From positions 1-64,000 of the forward strand of contig JAFGMI010000021.1 of assembly GCA_016927595.1 (NCBI GenBank): 64,000 nucleotides of DNA, written 5' to 3'. Every line of letters starts with the position of its first letter. The stretch's first letter is position 1. The stretch is from Melioribacteraceae bacterium. Its GTDB lineage: Bacteria; Bacteroidota; Ignavibacteria; Ignavibacteriales; Melioribacteraceae. The translations under genes were made by a program, and so were the position numbers. Below the pieces are notes generated by a model. It did not search any database, had not been told where the DNA came from, and worked only from the letters and a program-made list of their open reading frames with translations. Of the stretch, positions 12,380-23,605 are shown in pieces.

Positions 12380-13816
12380 TTGCTCCAATATAAAACCCAT
12401 TCCCAAAAATTAAACCTGATAAAGAACGGAAAGTTATCTTTAACTGAGAATGTTGAATACTTCAGGGACTCCATTAATAAAAACGCAGATCTGAATGCTT
12501 TTAACTTTGTATTTGAGGAAGTAGTAGAAGAGAGCAGAAAGATTGAGGAAAAGATACATGACGGTAAGTATGGTAAACTGGCTGGAATGGTTATAGCTGT
12601 TAAAGATGTACTGGCTTTAAAGGACAAACCTTTAACCTGCTCATCCAATATTCTGAAAAAATTTAAATCTATTTACACTGCTACTGCTGTCCAGAAATTA
12701 CTTGATGAAGATGCTCTTATTATCGGGAAAACAAACTGTGATGAATTTGCGATGGGTTCTTCAAATGAAAATTCTGCACGAGGCGTGGTTAAAAATCCTG
12801 TGAATACTGAATTCGTACCCGGTGGATCAAGCGGAGGCTCGGCTGCCGCAGTTGCTGCTGGTCTTTGTGATGCCTCACTCGGCACGGATACTGGCGGATC
12901 AATCCGTCAACCTGCATCGTTCTGCGGAATTTATGGTTTTAAACCTACATATGGCAGAGTGTCCAGATTCGGTTTAACTGCATTCGCTTCATCATTCGAT
13001 ACAATCGGTCCTTTTGCAAGAAGCGTTGATGATATCTCTCTATTGCTTCAGGTAATATCAGGGAAAGACAAATATGATTCTACTTCCTCCGATAAAGAAG
13101 TTCCTGACTTCCTATCAGAATACCAAAATGCCACAAAACTGAAAATAGGTCTGCCCCAGGAATTTTTTAGCGATGGACTTGATCCGGAAATAAGAGATAT
13201 TTTGTATGACTACATCAGTAAACTGAAAACCGACGGATTTGAGATTATTGATATTCATCTTCCCCATCACGAATATTCAATTGCTGCATATTATATTTTA
13301 ACAACTGCAGAGGCAAGCACAAACCTTGCAAGGTACGACGGTGTAAGATACACCACCAGAAGCGGTAAGAAAGATGATTTAATAAATATGTACACAAACA
13401 CCAGATCTGAGGGATTCGGAGATGAAGTTAAGCGCAGAATTATGCTGGGTACATATGTTTTGTCCGCAGGATATTACGATGCTTATTATGCAAAAGCCCA
13501 GAAAGTCAGAAGATTAATTCAGAAAGACTTTTTCGATGCATTTGAAAAAGTTGATGTTATAATCACACCAACTTCCCCTTTTACAGCATTTAAACTGGGC
13601 GAAAAAACATCGGATCCTCTTCAAATGTATCTGAGTGATATTTATACAACTTCAGCTAACTTAGCGGGAATTCCCGGAATTAACGTTCCTGTAGGTTCCG
13701 CAGGAAACGGACTTCCTATTGGGATGCAAATCCTGGCAAATCAATTTGAAGAGCTGAAACTGCTCCGATTAAGCAGCTACATTGAATCCAATTATTTGAA
13801 AAATGAAGTCGTCTGA
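12380..13816 (+). CDS. gatA: Asp/Glu-tRNA(Asn/Gln) amidotransferase subunit A
   Basis: Amidase signature GGSSGGSAAAVAAGLCDASLGTDTGGSIRQPASFCG; TTG start with GAGGA RBS. Confidence 0.95.
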   Translation: MLQYKTHSQKLNLIKNGKLSLTENVEYFRDSINKNADLNAFNFVFEEVVEESRKIEEKIHDGKYGKLAGMVIAVKDVLALKDKPLTCSSNILKKFKSIYTATAVQKLLDEDALIIGKTNCDEFAMGSSNENSARGVVKNPVNTEFVPGGSSGGSAAAVAAGLCDASLGTDTGGSIRQPASFCGIYGFKPTYGRVSRFGLTAFASSFDTIGPFARSVDDISLLLQVISGKDKYDSTSSDKEVPDFLSEYQNATKLKIGLPQEFFSDGLDPEIRDILYDYISKLKTDGFEIIDIHLPHHEYSIAAYYILTTAEASTNLARYDGVRYTTRSGKKDDLINMYTNTRSEGFGDEVKRRIMLGTYVLSAGYYDAYYAKAQKVRRLIQKDFFDAFEKVDVIITPTSPFTAFKLGEKTSDPLQMYLSDIYTTSANLAGIPGINVPVGSAGNGLPIGMQILANQFEELKLLRLSSYIESNYLKNEVV

Positions 13817-13899
13817 GTGACCTTTCACAGTTAATCGAGGCTTTTTAAACATTTTTTAATAATTTTGTTCATTCAAATCAAACTCCTAAGGAAATTCTA

Positions 13900-14778
13900 A
13901 TGAGTATATTACTTGATCAGAAAACCCGCGTTGTGGTGCAAGGCATTACAGGTGGAGAAGGTTCGTTTCACACACAACAAATGATTGAATACGGCACTAA
14001 CGTAGTAGCGGGTGTTACTCCTGGTAAGGGCGGCACTAAAATATTCAGTCTGCCTGTTTATAATACTGTTAAAGAAGCTGTAGAAAATGAAAAGGCTGAT
14101 GCCTCGGCTATTTTTGTCCCTCCGCCTTTCGCAGCTGATGCAATACTGGAAGCTGCTTCAGCAGGAATAAAACTGATAGTATGCATTACAGAAGGAATTC
14201 CGGCTAAGGATATGGTTAATGTATACAATGTTATCAGAGAAAAAAATATACGCTTGATCGGTCCGAACTGTCCGGGTATAATATCTCCTGGAAAAGCAAA
14301 AATCGGTATCATGCCGGGTTTCATTCATAAAAAAGGTAAAGTCGGAGTTGTATCAAGAAGCGGTACACTTACATATGAAGCAGTAAAACAATTAAGTGAT
14401 CTTAAAATCGGACAGTCAACGTGTATAGGTATTGGCGGTGATCCGGTGGTAGGTTCACAGTTTATTGATATAATTAAGTTGTTAAACGACGATCCTGGGA
14501 CTGAAGGAATAGTGATGATTGGTGAAATAGGCGGTAATGCTGAAGAAGATGCTGCTGCCTATATAAAGAAACATGTTAAGAAACCCGTTGTAGGTTTCAT
14601 TGCCGGCAGAACTGCACCTCCCGGAAGAAGAATGGGTCACGCAGGAGCGATAATAGCCGGCGGAAAAGGTACCGCTGCAGAAAAAATGCTGGCTATGAAA
14701 AAAGCCGGTATTCATGTTGTTGAAAGCCCTGCAGATATCGGTATCACTATGCAAAAAGCACTTAAAAAGATAAAGTAA
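13900..14778 (+). CDS. sucD: Succinyl-CoA synthetase alpha subunit
   Basis: [33 protein letters not shown]; active-site region [14 protein letters not shown]. Confidence 0.96.
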   Translation: MSILLDQKTRVVVQGITGGEGSFHTQQMIEYGTNVVAGVTPGKGGTKIFSLPVYNTVKEAVENEKADASAIFVPPPFAADAILEAASAGIKLIVCITEGIPAKDMVNVYNVIREKNIRLIGPNCPGIISPGKAKIGIMPGFIHKKGKVGVVSRSGTLTYEAVKQLSDLKIGQSTCIGIGGDPVVGSQFIDIIKLLNDDPGTEGIVMIGEIGGNAEEDAAAYIKKHVKKPVVGFIAGRTAPPGRRMGHAGAIIAGGKGTAAEKMLAMKKAGIHVVESPADIGITMQKALKKIK

Positions 14779-14804
14779 TTTGATTAAATAGAGTATAAAT
14801 AAGT

Positions 14805-14841
14805 GAACGAAGTTTCTCAGTTGAAGCTTCGTTCGTTTTTT
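14805..14841 (+). terminator. Rho-independent terminator after sucD
   Basis: GAACGAAGTTTC-tcagtt-GAAGCTTCGTTC then GTTTTTT (12-bp stem, one GT pair). Confidence 0.85.
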
Positions 14842-14868
14842 ATAATTAAGATATAATACGGAGAACAA

Positions 14869-15300
14869 ATGAATAATAAGACTTTGGCAATACTTAAACC
14901 TGATTGTGTGCGTAAGAACCTGATAGGACAGGTAATTTCAAAGATAAATGAAGCCGGATTTAAGATAAAAGCAATGAAGATGGTACATCTTACAAAAGAA
15001 TCTGCCGGTGGCTTCTATGAAGTTCACAAAGAAAGACCATTTTTCAACGATCTTATTGCGTATATGACTTCGGGACCATGTGTACCAATAGCACTTGAAA
15101 AGGACAACGCTGTTGAAGATTTCAGATCTCTTATTGGTGCAACTGATCCTTCGAAAGCTGCTGAAGGTACGATTCGTAAATTGTACGCTGAAAGTATCGA
15201 ACAGAACATTGTTCATGGTTCAGACTCAGATGAAAACGCGGTTAAAGAAATCGCTCACTTTTTCTCCCGGAAAGAATTACTCGAAAATTATAGTGATTAA
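14869..15300 (+). CDS. ndk: Nucleoside diphosphate kinase
   Basis: [30 protein letters not shown] active-site His. Confidence 0.97.
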   Translation: MNNKTLAILKPDCVRKNLIGQVISKINEAGFKIKAMKMVHLTKESAGGFYEVHKERPFFNDLIAYMTSGPCVPIALEKDNAVEDFRSLIGATDPSKAAEGTIRKLYAESIEQNIVHGSDSDENAVKEIAHFFSRKELLENYSD

Positions 15301-15302
15301 AT

Positions 15303-16541
15303 ATGAAACGTATTTTTAAAATATTATATCTGTTAATTCTGGTTACGATAATCGGATGCTCAAATTCGGAATCAAAAGTAGAAATAGGGGCTGATTTGTT
15401 ATTCTCCGACTACTTTGACTTTATTAAAAACAAGAAAATCGCTCTGGTAACAAATCATACAGGAAGACTTGCAAACGGTACACATTTAATCGATACACTT
15501 CTAAATACTAATGATACCAGGTTGGTTAAAATATTTTCACCAGAGCATGGATTGTTCGGGAAAGCCCCGGACGGCAGCAGTATAACCGACTCCGTTCTGT
15601 CAGAATACAGCATCCCAGTATTATCGCTTTATGGTACAAACAGAAAACCTAGCCCCGAGATGCTGAAAGATATTGATGTAATTGTATTCGATATACAGGA
15701 TATAGGATCACGATACTACACGTATATTTCAACAATGTATTACTGCCTTGAAGCTGCCGCTGAAAATAAACTGCCTCTGATTATATTGGATCGTCCTAAT
15801 CCAATCGGCGGAAATTATTTTGACGGTCCGTTGATTGAAGAAAATTATAAATCGTTCGTTTCAATTGCACCTATACCTATTGTTCACGGTATGACGATGG
15901 GTGAACTTGCTTTGCTGTTTAACGGTGAAAGAATGACTGATAGTAAGCATCCCGCAGAAATATTTGTTGCTAAAATGAAAAACTGGAAGCGCCGTTACTT
16001 ATATTCCGACTGTGGTCTTCCCTGGATTAAACCATCCCCTAATATGCCCACTCTTGAAACGGCATTGATATATCCGGGTCTTTGTCTGCTTGAAGGGACT
16101 AATATTTCAGAAGGTCGCGGAACGTATGAACCGTTCCTCAAATTCGGTTCACCTTATATTGATGCAGATGAATTACTCGGCGAAGCAATAAAAATTCTAC
16201 CGGATGATATTAAAGCAGAGGCTGTTAAATTTACACCTGTTTCGATTGATACAATGTCAAAATATCCCAAATACGAAGATGAACAATGTTTCGGATTACG
16301 CCTCAGTTTTGATGATTCAGGAAATATTGATGCATTAAGATTCGGGATTAGATTGCTATTTGTCTTAAAAAATTTATATGACGATGATTTTGGTTTAAGA
16401 AATTCACTCGACAGATTATACGGCAGCAGTAAATTAAGGAAATATTTGATGAAGAATGAAGATCCTGAGAATTTATTCGCTTCATGGCAGGAGGATTTAA
16501 ATAAATTCAAAGTTATCAGAAACAAATACTTACTCTATTAA
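15303..16541 (+). CDS. DUF1343/NamZ-like exo-beta-N-acetylmuramidase lipoprotein
   Basis: Lipobox IIGCSNSE; VTNHTGRL, FSPEHGLFG, DIQDIGSRYYTYISTM, LDRPNPIGG, EGTNISEGRGT. Confidence 0.9.
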   Translation: MKRIFKILYLLILVTIIGCSNSESKVEIGADLLFSDYFDFIKNKKIALVTNHTGRLANGTHLIDTLLNTNDTRLVKIFSPEHGLFGKAPDGSSITDSVLSEYSIPVLSLYGTNRKPSPEMLKDIDVIVFDIQDIGSRYYTYISTMYYCLEAAAENKLPLIILDRPNPIGGNYFDGPLIEENYKSFVSIAPIPIVHGMTMGELALLFNGERMTDSKHPAEIFVAKMKNWKRRYLYSDCGLPWIKPSPNMPTLETALIYPGLCLLEGTNISEGRGTYEPFLKFGSPYIDADELLGEAIKILPDDIKAEAVKFTPVSIDTMSKYPKYEDEQCFGLRLSFDDSGNIDALRFGIRLLFVLKNLYDDDFGLRNSLDRLYGSSKLRKYLMKNEDPENLFASWQEDLNKFKVIRNKYLLY

Positions 16542-16550
16542 GGAAATATT

Positions 16551-17570
16551 ATGCGAAAATTTTTAATCATTCTCTTAAGCATTATTTTACTGTTTTCCTG
16601 CAGTGACGAAAAAAAAGAAACTTTAGACAACAAACCGGTTCAGACTGTTCCTGTTGAAGCTGAATCAGGACCGAGGAAATTACTGGAATACAAGTTTAAA
16701 CCGGGAGATGAATTTAATTACAGATTGACAACTGAAATGAACAGTACGCAGCATGTTGAAGCTGATACTGCAATGAACACTTCAATGAACCAGTGGACAC
16801 AGTACGAGTTTAAACTCAATGTGGAGAAAGTTGCCGGGGACGGTATAGCCGATATTAAAGTTCGTGTAAATGCGGTCAGAGCCAAAGCAGATGCAAACGG
16901 ACAGAAGGTGGAGTATGATTCAAAATATCTTTACAGCACTCGTGAAAGACAACTCTTTATGGATTATGAATCTATAAAGAATAAGTCGTATAGTATTAAA
17001 GTTACAAAACACGGACAGTTAATCGATATTACCGGTGTGAAACCCATTATAAACGAAATGCTGGTAATTCAGAATTCAAAAGAAAGCATGTCTAAGGAGC
17101 AATTAGAAGCTTTCGAGCAGGAATTTATATTATCAGGCATTGCGCCTTTAACCGAACAGTTGTTCAGAAAAACATCAGAACAAGTAGTAGGGATTAATAG
17201 TAAGTGGGAGCAGAGATATCCCTCAGTTCTTGCAGGTTTTCAAATCGAAAACATAGCCACTTTCAGACTTAAGGAATATTACAAAGAAGGTAACGATACT
17301 CTTGCACTATGCGATGCTTTTCTTTCTATAACATGGCAGGGGGAAAATCAGGTTAATCAGGAAGGTGTTAATTACAACTTCAGCGATCCTGATATATCGG
17401 GATCGGGGCAGTTTCGTTTTAATGTGGATAAAGGAGTAGTCGAATTTTCCGAGACAAATGTTAAAATGGAAATTGAAATGACCGCTGAAGGACTTGATAA
17501 GGACAATAATCCTATTAAAGTCTATAAGAAAGACTTTGTGAACAACAAGAGTAAACTGGAACTTATCTAG
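16551..17570 (+). CDS. Putative lipoprotein, hypothetical
   Basis: MRKFLIILLSIILLFSCSDEKK: lipobox. Confidence 0.75.
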   Translation: MRKFLIILLSIILLFSCSDEKKETLDNKPVQTVPVEAESGPRKLLEYKFKPGDEFNYRLTTEMNSTQHVEADTAMNTSMNQWTQYEFKLNVEKVAGDGIADIKVRVNAVRAKADANGQKVEYDSKYLYSTRERQLFMDYESIKNKSYSIKVTKHGQLIDITGVKPIINEMLVIQNSKESMSKEQLEAFEQEFILSGIAPLTEQLFRKTSEQVVGINSKWEQRYPSVLAGFQIENIATFRLKEYYKEGNDTLALCDAFLSITWQGENQVNQEGVNYNFSDPDISGSGQFRFNVDKGVVEFSETNVKMEIEMTAEGLDKDNNPIKVYKKDFVNNKSKLELI

Positions 17571-17582
17571 TTTACTCTTTTT
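17547..17582. terminator. Bidirectional terminator overlapping both convergent stop codons
   Basis: AAGAGTAAACT-ggaacttatct-AGTTTACTCTT, T-run on + side; stops of 16551..17570 (TAG 17568-17570) and 17572..18888 (TAA 17572-17574) lie inside it. Confidence 0.75.
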
Positions 17583-18888
17583 GTTCTTCAACTATAACCT
17601 TCGATCCGGAAACATCAACAACTTTTAGCTGCACCCCCCTGCTTATAAATTCTCCCGCAGTTACAACATCGTATCTTTTACCCTCAAATACTGCAGTACC
17701 TGAAGGTCTTAAATCTGTTAATGCTTGTCCTGTCAAACCGATAAGATGATCAAAACCGGGTGCCGAAGTTGTGTAGCCGGAAGTAGCACGGATATTGCTT
17801 GCAAGAATTAATTTGTTCCACACATTTGATTTAGGTAACAATCTAGACAGAATCAGCATCATAATAAATGTTGCAACAAATGATGACGCAAGTTGAATAA
17901 TCACAAAGGATATATCTCCCCAATCAATCAGCGGGAAATCGGCTAACAGCCCAAGGAATAGTCCGGCTATCATAAATAGTATTCCCAGTATACCGAAGAC
18001 ACCGAATCCCGGGACAACGAAAATCTCAATTATTAATAAAGCCACACCTATAATAAACAGGACAATTTCTATGACTGAAGCCAGCTCCAAAATATAATTC
18101 GTGCCGAAGAGCAGAGCTAACGCAATTACAGCAGCCGTACCCGGCAAGCCCCAGCCGGGAGTTTTAACTTCGGTAAACAGACCTACAAGACCAATCATTA
18201 TTAATAATCCGCTTATAATCGGATTACTTATAAACCTTACAATATTTTCAGCCCAGTCGATTTCAATCTCAATTATTTCGGCATTTTCAATATCATTATA
18301 TTCAAGAACCTGGCTCAGGCTTGAGAGAATGGTATCAGCGATACCGTACTTTAACGCCTCATTCGATGTTAATGTTATAAGTTGAGTGCTGTCAACCAGT
18401 CCTTCAATAACGATTCTTTCATCAACCATACCTTCAGCTATGTCCGTTCTTCTGCCGGTCCTTTCGGCAGTGGCACGCATCTCGGATCTCATATAGGACT
18501 GGGCTTTTTCGGCTTGTTTGGTGCCGGATTGATCAACAACAGTTGTCGCGCCAATAGATGCTCCAGGAACCATTATTATTTGCTCACACGACAATGATAT
18601 CAATGAACCGGCTGAAATTGCCCTTTTATCGATAAAGGCTATTGTTTTCACTTTGCTGTTGAGTATAGCATCTTTTATCTGAGTTGCAGCATCAACTCTA
18701 CCGCCAAAAGTATTAATCCTGAATATTACCGCTTCAGCCAGATTTGCTTCGGCTTCACTTATTAGTCTTTTTACATAAGGTGCCAGTCCCAAATCAATAT
18801 CACCTTCAATTTCCCCGAGATATACCTTCTGGGATAAAATTGATGATGCTGTAAGAACAGAAACCAAGAGTAATAATTTCAACTTCAC
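17572..18888 (-). CDS. NfeD-family membrane serine protease (ClpP-class)
   Basis: FRINTFGGRVDAATQIKDAI, AISAGSLISLSCEQIIMVPGASIGA, multi-TM region and C-terminal OB-like domain. Confidence 0.9.
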   Translation of the reverse strand: MKLKLLLLVSVLTASSILSQKVYLGEIEGDIDLGLAPYVKRLISEAEANLAEAVIFRINTFGGRVDAATQIKDAILNSKVKTIAFIDKRAISAGSLISLSCEQIIMVPGASIGATTVVDQSGTKQAEKAQSYMRSEMRATAERTGRRTDIAEGMVDERIVIEGLVDSTQLITLTSNEALKYGIADTILSSLSQVLEYNDIENAEIIEIEIDWAENIVRFISNPIISGLLIMIGLVGLFTEVKTPGWGLPGTAAVIALALLFGTNYILELASVIEIVLFIIGVALLIIEIFVVPGFGVFGILGILFMIAGLFLGLLADFPLIDWGDISFVIIQLASSFVATFIMMLILSRLLPKSNVWNKLILASNIRATSGYTTSAPGFDHLIGLTGQALTDLRPSGTAVFEGKRYDVVTAGEFISRGVQLKVVDVSGSKVIVEEQKE

Positions 18889-18933
18889 ATTGCCACCGGT
18901 TTTAATAAATGAATAACTGAAGTAACTATTAAA

Positions 18934-19251
18934 TTATTTTTCTTCTTTTGAAGTAGCGATTGATCCGATCGCACTTCTATCGAATTTCATTTTAATATTA
19001 TTTCCCACATCAATCAGACATGTTTTTTCATCAATGCCTGCTACAACTCCGTGCAGACCACTGTTCATCACGACCTTGTCGCCTTTTTTAATTTCAGAGA
19101 GCATTCTCTCACGTTCCTTTGCCCTCTTCTGTTGAGGTCTGATAATCATGAAGTAAAAAATAGCGAATATAGCTCCGAACATTATTAAAGTACTTATCAT
19201 ACTTCCGCCACCGCCGCCTTCAGCCGGTGCCATTGCAAGTAAATTATACAA
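18934..19251 (-). CDS. yajC: Preprotein translocase subunit YajC
   Basis: FMIIRPQQKRAKERERMLSEIKKGDKVVMNSGLHGVVAGI. Confidence 0.95.
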   Translation of the reverse strand: MYNLLAMAPAEGGGGGSMISTLIMFGAIFAIFYFMIIRPQQKRAKERERMLSEIKKGDKVVMNSGLHGVVAGIDEKTCLIDVGNNIKMKFDRSAIGSIATSKEEK

Positions 19252-20400
<1,149 letters not shown>

Positions 20401-20490
20401 TTATTCGGGTATTTTAAGGTTTAAAAATACCAAAAATAATTCATTTACTTATCACAATACTTAATTAATACTTATAAAAATACTTTATTA

Positions 20491-20883
20491 TTACTGAATA
20501 AAGCGTGATTTAATTTCCTCGTCAGGTATAAGGCATTCATCCCGCATACCGAATATTTTATAGCGGTTACCTGCAATCAAATCATATATAAAATCTCTTA
20601 TAATTCGCGGAACGAATTTAGCGAATTGAAAATATTTCCACGGATTACCGATAATATAAAATATTTTTAGTGCGGCATCGGACTTTTGATACTGTTCTCC
20701 CTTATATTTCAGAATTATTGTGTCGGGATTATTTATAACTGTTTTAGAATTTTTATTATAGGACTGAATCGGCACAAATCTTAGTTTTTTCTTTTTATCT
20801 ATACGGATTAAAAATTTAACAATACCGCAGCATAAATTGCAGATTCCATCGAAAACTACTATCGGCTCATCTTCAGGTATCAT
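20491..20883 (-). CDS. DCC-family (DUF393) thiol-disulfide oxidoreductase
   Basis: VVFDGICNLCCGIVKFLIRID: DxxCxxC. Confidence 0.88.
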   Translation of the reverse strand: MIPEDEPIVVFDGICNLCCGIVKFLIRIDKKKKLRFVPIQSYNKNSKTVINNPDTIILKYKGEQYQKSDAALKIFYIIGNPWKYFQFAKFVPRIIRDFIYDLIAGNRYKIFGMRDECLIPDEEIKSRFIQ

Positions 20884-20912
20884 GATAGAAAAGCATCTTT
20901 ATAATTACTTGA

Positions 20913-22349
20913 TTAGAGAAATTCACTTACAGATTCCATAGTAACGTCATCCGTGCAATGCGGGTACTCAATCTGCCAAGCATTGAAACCTCCCGTTAAA
21001 TTATACACGTTCTCATATCCCGCACTTTTCAACAAACTGACTCCCATACTTGATCTGTCGCCGGATGCACAATGAAGTATAATATCTTTGTTTTTATCCA
21101 GAAGGTCAAGATTATCGAGCAGTCTGCCAGCATGAATATTCATTGATCCTTCTATACGACCTTCATCATATTCAGATTTGGCGCGGACATCAACCAATTG
21201 AATACTATTGTAATCTGCATCCAGCTTCATTTTAACTTCACAGCATGATATCTGTTTTACCGTCTGCAATTCATGACCCTGATTAGCCCACAAGTCAATA
21301 TCATTGATATAACCGTAAATATTGTCCAATCCTATTCTGATTAAAGATTTTGTTAAGTCTTCAATATTCTTTTCATCTGCTATAAGAATGAATGGTTCCT
21401 CGTAATTTAATATCCAGCCGGACCATGTGCTGAATCCGCCATTGTCCTGAATATTTATTGAGCCGGGTAAATGTCCGCCTGCAAACGCAAGTTTATTTCT
21501 GGTATCAATTATTTTTATGCCTTTTTCTATTGCATCTTTAAGCTGGACAAGTGTTAATCTGCCCGGACGGGGTATTCCACCAAGTATTTGGGGACCTGAT
21601 TTGTTAAGTTTTTTCATCATACCAAAATATTTAGGAGCTTCCGGTTGTCCTTCCAGCAGAGTATCGATGAATCCGTTTTCATCGGATATATTCAATGCCC
21701 AATTCACGAGTTTTTCATAACCTACTGTTGAGCTCGGGACAGCTCCGAGTGACTTGCCACATGCTGAACCTGCTCCATGCCCCGGCAATACCTGTAGGTA
21801 GTCAGGTAGTGATTTAAACTTTTTGAGCGAATCAAACATCTGATGCGCACCAGTTTTTCTGGAACCGGCGATACCTGCTGCTTCTTCAAGTAAATCCGGG
21901 CGACCAACATCCCCCACGAAAACAAAATCCCCCGTGAATATCATTACGGGTTTGTCACTGGAAGCAGTATCTGTAAGCAAAAAACTGATATGCTCTGGTG
22001 TATGTCCAGGTGTATGAATTACCTCAAATAAAAGATTACCCACTTTAAACTTATTTCCGTCCTTCAAACCAGTATGTTGAAACTGATACTGCCAGTCGAT
22101 TCCCCCTTCATCAGAAAGTAGTAACATGGCTCCGGTAATATTTGCAAGTTCTCTCGATCCGCTTAGGAAATCTGCGTGAATATGAGTCTCGGTTATATGT
22201 GTGATATTAAGATTTTCCTGTTCGGCTATTTTCAAATATTCCTCAACATCTCTCCGCGGATCAATTACAATCGCCTCGCCGGATGCCTGGCATCCTACCA
22301 GGTAGCTGGATTGAGCTAATCCTTTATCATAAATATGTTTAAAGTACAT
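20913..22349 (-). CDS. Persulfide dioxygenase-like MBL-fold protein with two C-terminal rhodanese domains
   Basis: TETHIHADFLSGS, HTPGHTPEH, FTGDFVFVGDVGRPDL, LPGHGAGSACG; first rhodanese lacks catalytic Cys (LIADEKN), second has HCASGDRS. Confidence 0.92.
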   Translation of the reverse strand: MYFKHIYDKGLAQSSYLVGCQASGEAIVIDPRRDVEEYLKIAEQENLNITHITETHIHADFLSGSRELANITGAMLLLSDEGGIDWQYQFQHTGLKDGNKFKVGNLLFEVIHTPGHTPEHISFLLTDTASSDKPVMIFTGDFVFVGDVGRPDLLEEAAGIAGSRKTGAHQMFDSLKKFKSLPDYLQVLPGHGAGSACGKSLGAVPSSTVGYEKLVNWALNISDENGFIDTLLEGQPEAPKYFGMMKKLNKSGPQILGGIPRPGRLTLVQLKDAIEKGIKIIDTRNKLAFAGGHLPGSINIQDNGGFSTWSGWILNYEEPFILIADEKNIEDLTKSLIRIGLDNIYGYINDIDLWANQGHELQTVKQISCCEVKMKLDADYNSIQLVDVRAKSEYDEGRIEGSMNIHAGRLLDNLDLLDKNKDIILHCASGDRSSMGVSLLKSAGYENVYNLTGGFNAWQIEYPHCTDDVTMESVSEFL

Positions 22350-22357
22350 TTTCTCCT

Positions 22358-22720
22358 CTACGACTTATAATCTGATTCAATTTCACCATGCCAGCCAATA
22401 ATGCCAGGCTCTAGATTGTAGACGCTTTCAAAACCCAGCTGCATCATTTGTCTGGCTGCATGATAACTTCTATTACCGCTTCTGCAGTAGATATAATAAC
22501 TTTTTGATTTATCCAGTTCCATTATCCGGTCCATAAACTCCGGACTTGATATATCTATTAAAATTGAATTTGGAATTCTAACCTGTGCATTTTCGATATC
22601 GGTTCTGACATCCATAAGAACTGCATTTTTATCACTCTTCATCTGTCTTTCGAAATTTTCAGAATCGAGATTTATCACCCGTAAACCTGTACCGAATATA
22701 GTTGAGAAAATTGAACCCAT
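22358..22720 (-). CDS. Single-domain rhodanese sulfurtransferase
   Basis: LMDVRTDIENAQVRIPNSILID, YCRSGNRSYHAA active site. Confidence 0.92.
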   Translation of the reverse strand: MGSIFSTIFGTGLRVINLDSENFERQMKSDKNAVLMDVRTDIENAQVRIPNSILIDISSPEFMDRIMELDKSKSYYIYCRSGNRSYHAARQMMQLGFESVYNLEPGIIGWHGEIESDYKS

Positions 22721-23530
22721 CTATAAGCCTCCCATTGTAAATATATTTTGAAAAATTATTAAAATTCCTGCTCCCAGTACGAACCAGCCGAAAACAGGTT
22801 TAAGTAGATTTGCATTCATTTTGTGCGATAACCGTGAACCTATTATCATTCCCATTATTGCGATTGCCGTAAAAATTATTAAAAAATACCAGTCAATTTG
22901 CAGCCCGGTACCCAAATCACCGGTAAAGCCTATAAGTGATTTCACCGCTATTATAAACAATGAAGTCCCCACAGCAAGTTTCATTGGCAAATTTGCAAAC
23001 ACTACAAGTGCAGGAATTATTAAGAATCCTCCGCCCGCTCCTACAAGTCCGGTTAAAAAACCAACCAGGAAGCCTTCAAAGGTTATAAATAAGATCCGGC
23101 TAAAATTATTGCGGTTAAACTTGCTGAAATTAAAAGTTATGTCTTTTATCATACTAATTGACGCAAATACCATTAGCGAGGAAAATAGCAGCATTATCAT
23201 AATATCTTTATTTAGTACAACTCCGTTTATGCTGAAAATCTGTTCGGGAAATGATGGAATAACAAAACGTCTTGTCAGATACACTGCAATCAGAGCCGGA
23301 ATGGAGAAAACTATTCCTGTAGAGTAATTGACATTTTTTGATTTCTGATAAGTTATTACGCCTATTAAACTGGTTACTCCTACAATTATAAGTGAATAGG
23401 AAGTAGATAATAACGGTGAAATATTAAATAAATAGACCAGAACTGGTACTGTAAGTATCGAACCACCTCCACCAATAATCCCGAGTACTACTCCTATAAG
23501 GGCGGCAGATATGTATCCTAGAATTTCCAT
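22721..23530 (-). CDS. TauE/SafE-family sulfite/anion exporter
   Basis: ALIGVVLGIIGGGGSILTVPVLVYL ... GFLTGLVGAGGGFLIIPALVV repeat signature. Confidence 0.92.
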   Translation of the reverse strand: MEILGYISAALIGVVLGIIGGGGSILTVPVLVYLFNISPLLSTSYSLIIVGVTSLIGVITYQKSKNVNYSTGIVFSIPALIAVYLTRRFVIPSFPEQIFSINGVVLNKDIMIMLLFSSLMVFASISMIKDITFNFSKFNRNNFSRILFITFEGFLVGFLTGLVGAGGGFLIIPALVVFANLPMKLAVGTSLFIIAVKSLIGFTGDLGTGLQIDWYFLIIFTAIAIMGMIIGSRLSHKMNANLLKPVFGWFVLGAGILIIFQNIFTMGGL

Positions 23531-23605
23531 ACTAATAATATTAATTTTATTCGTATATGATGTCCATTTATATAAAATGATTCAATACAGATTGAAGAAA
23601 TTCGG

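Noticed and set aside
12104-12648. Minus ORFs opposite tatA/gatA
   Set aside because: Ser/Phe-rich shadow translations; tatA and gatA well supported.
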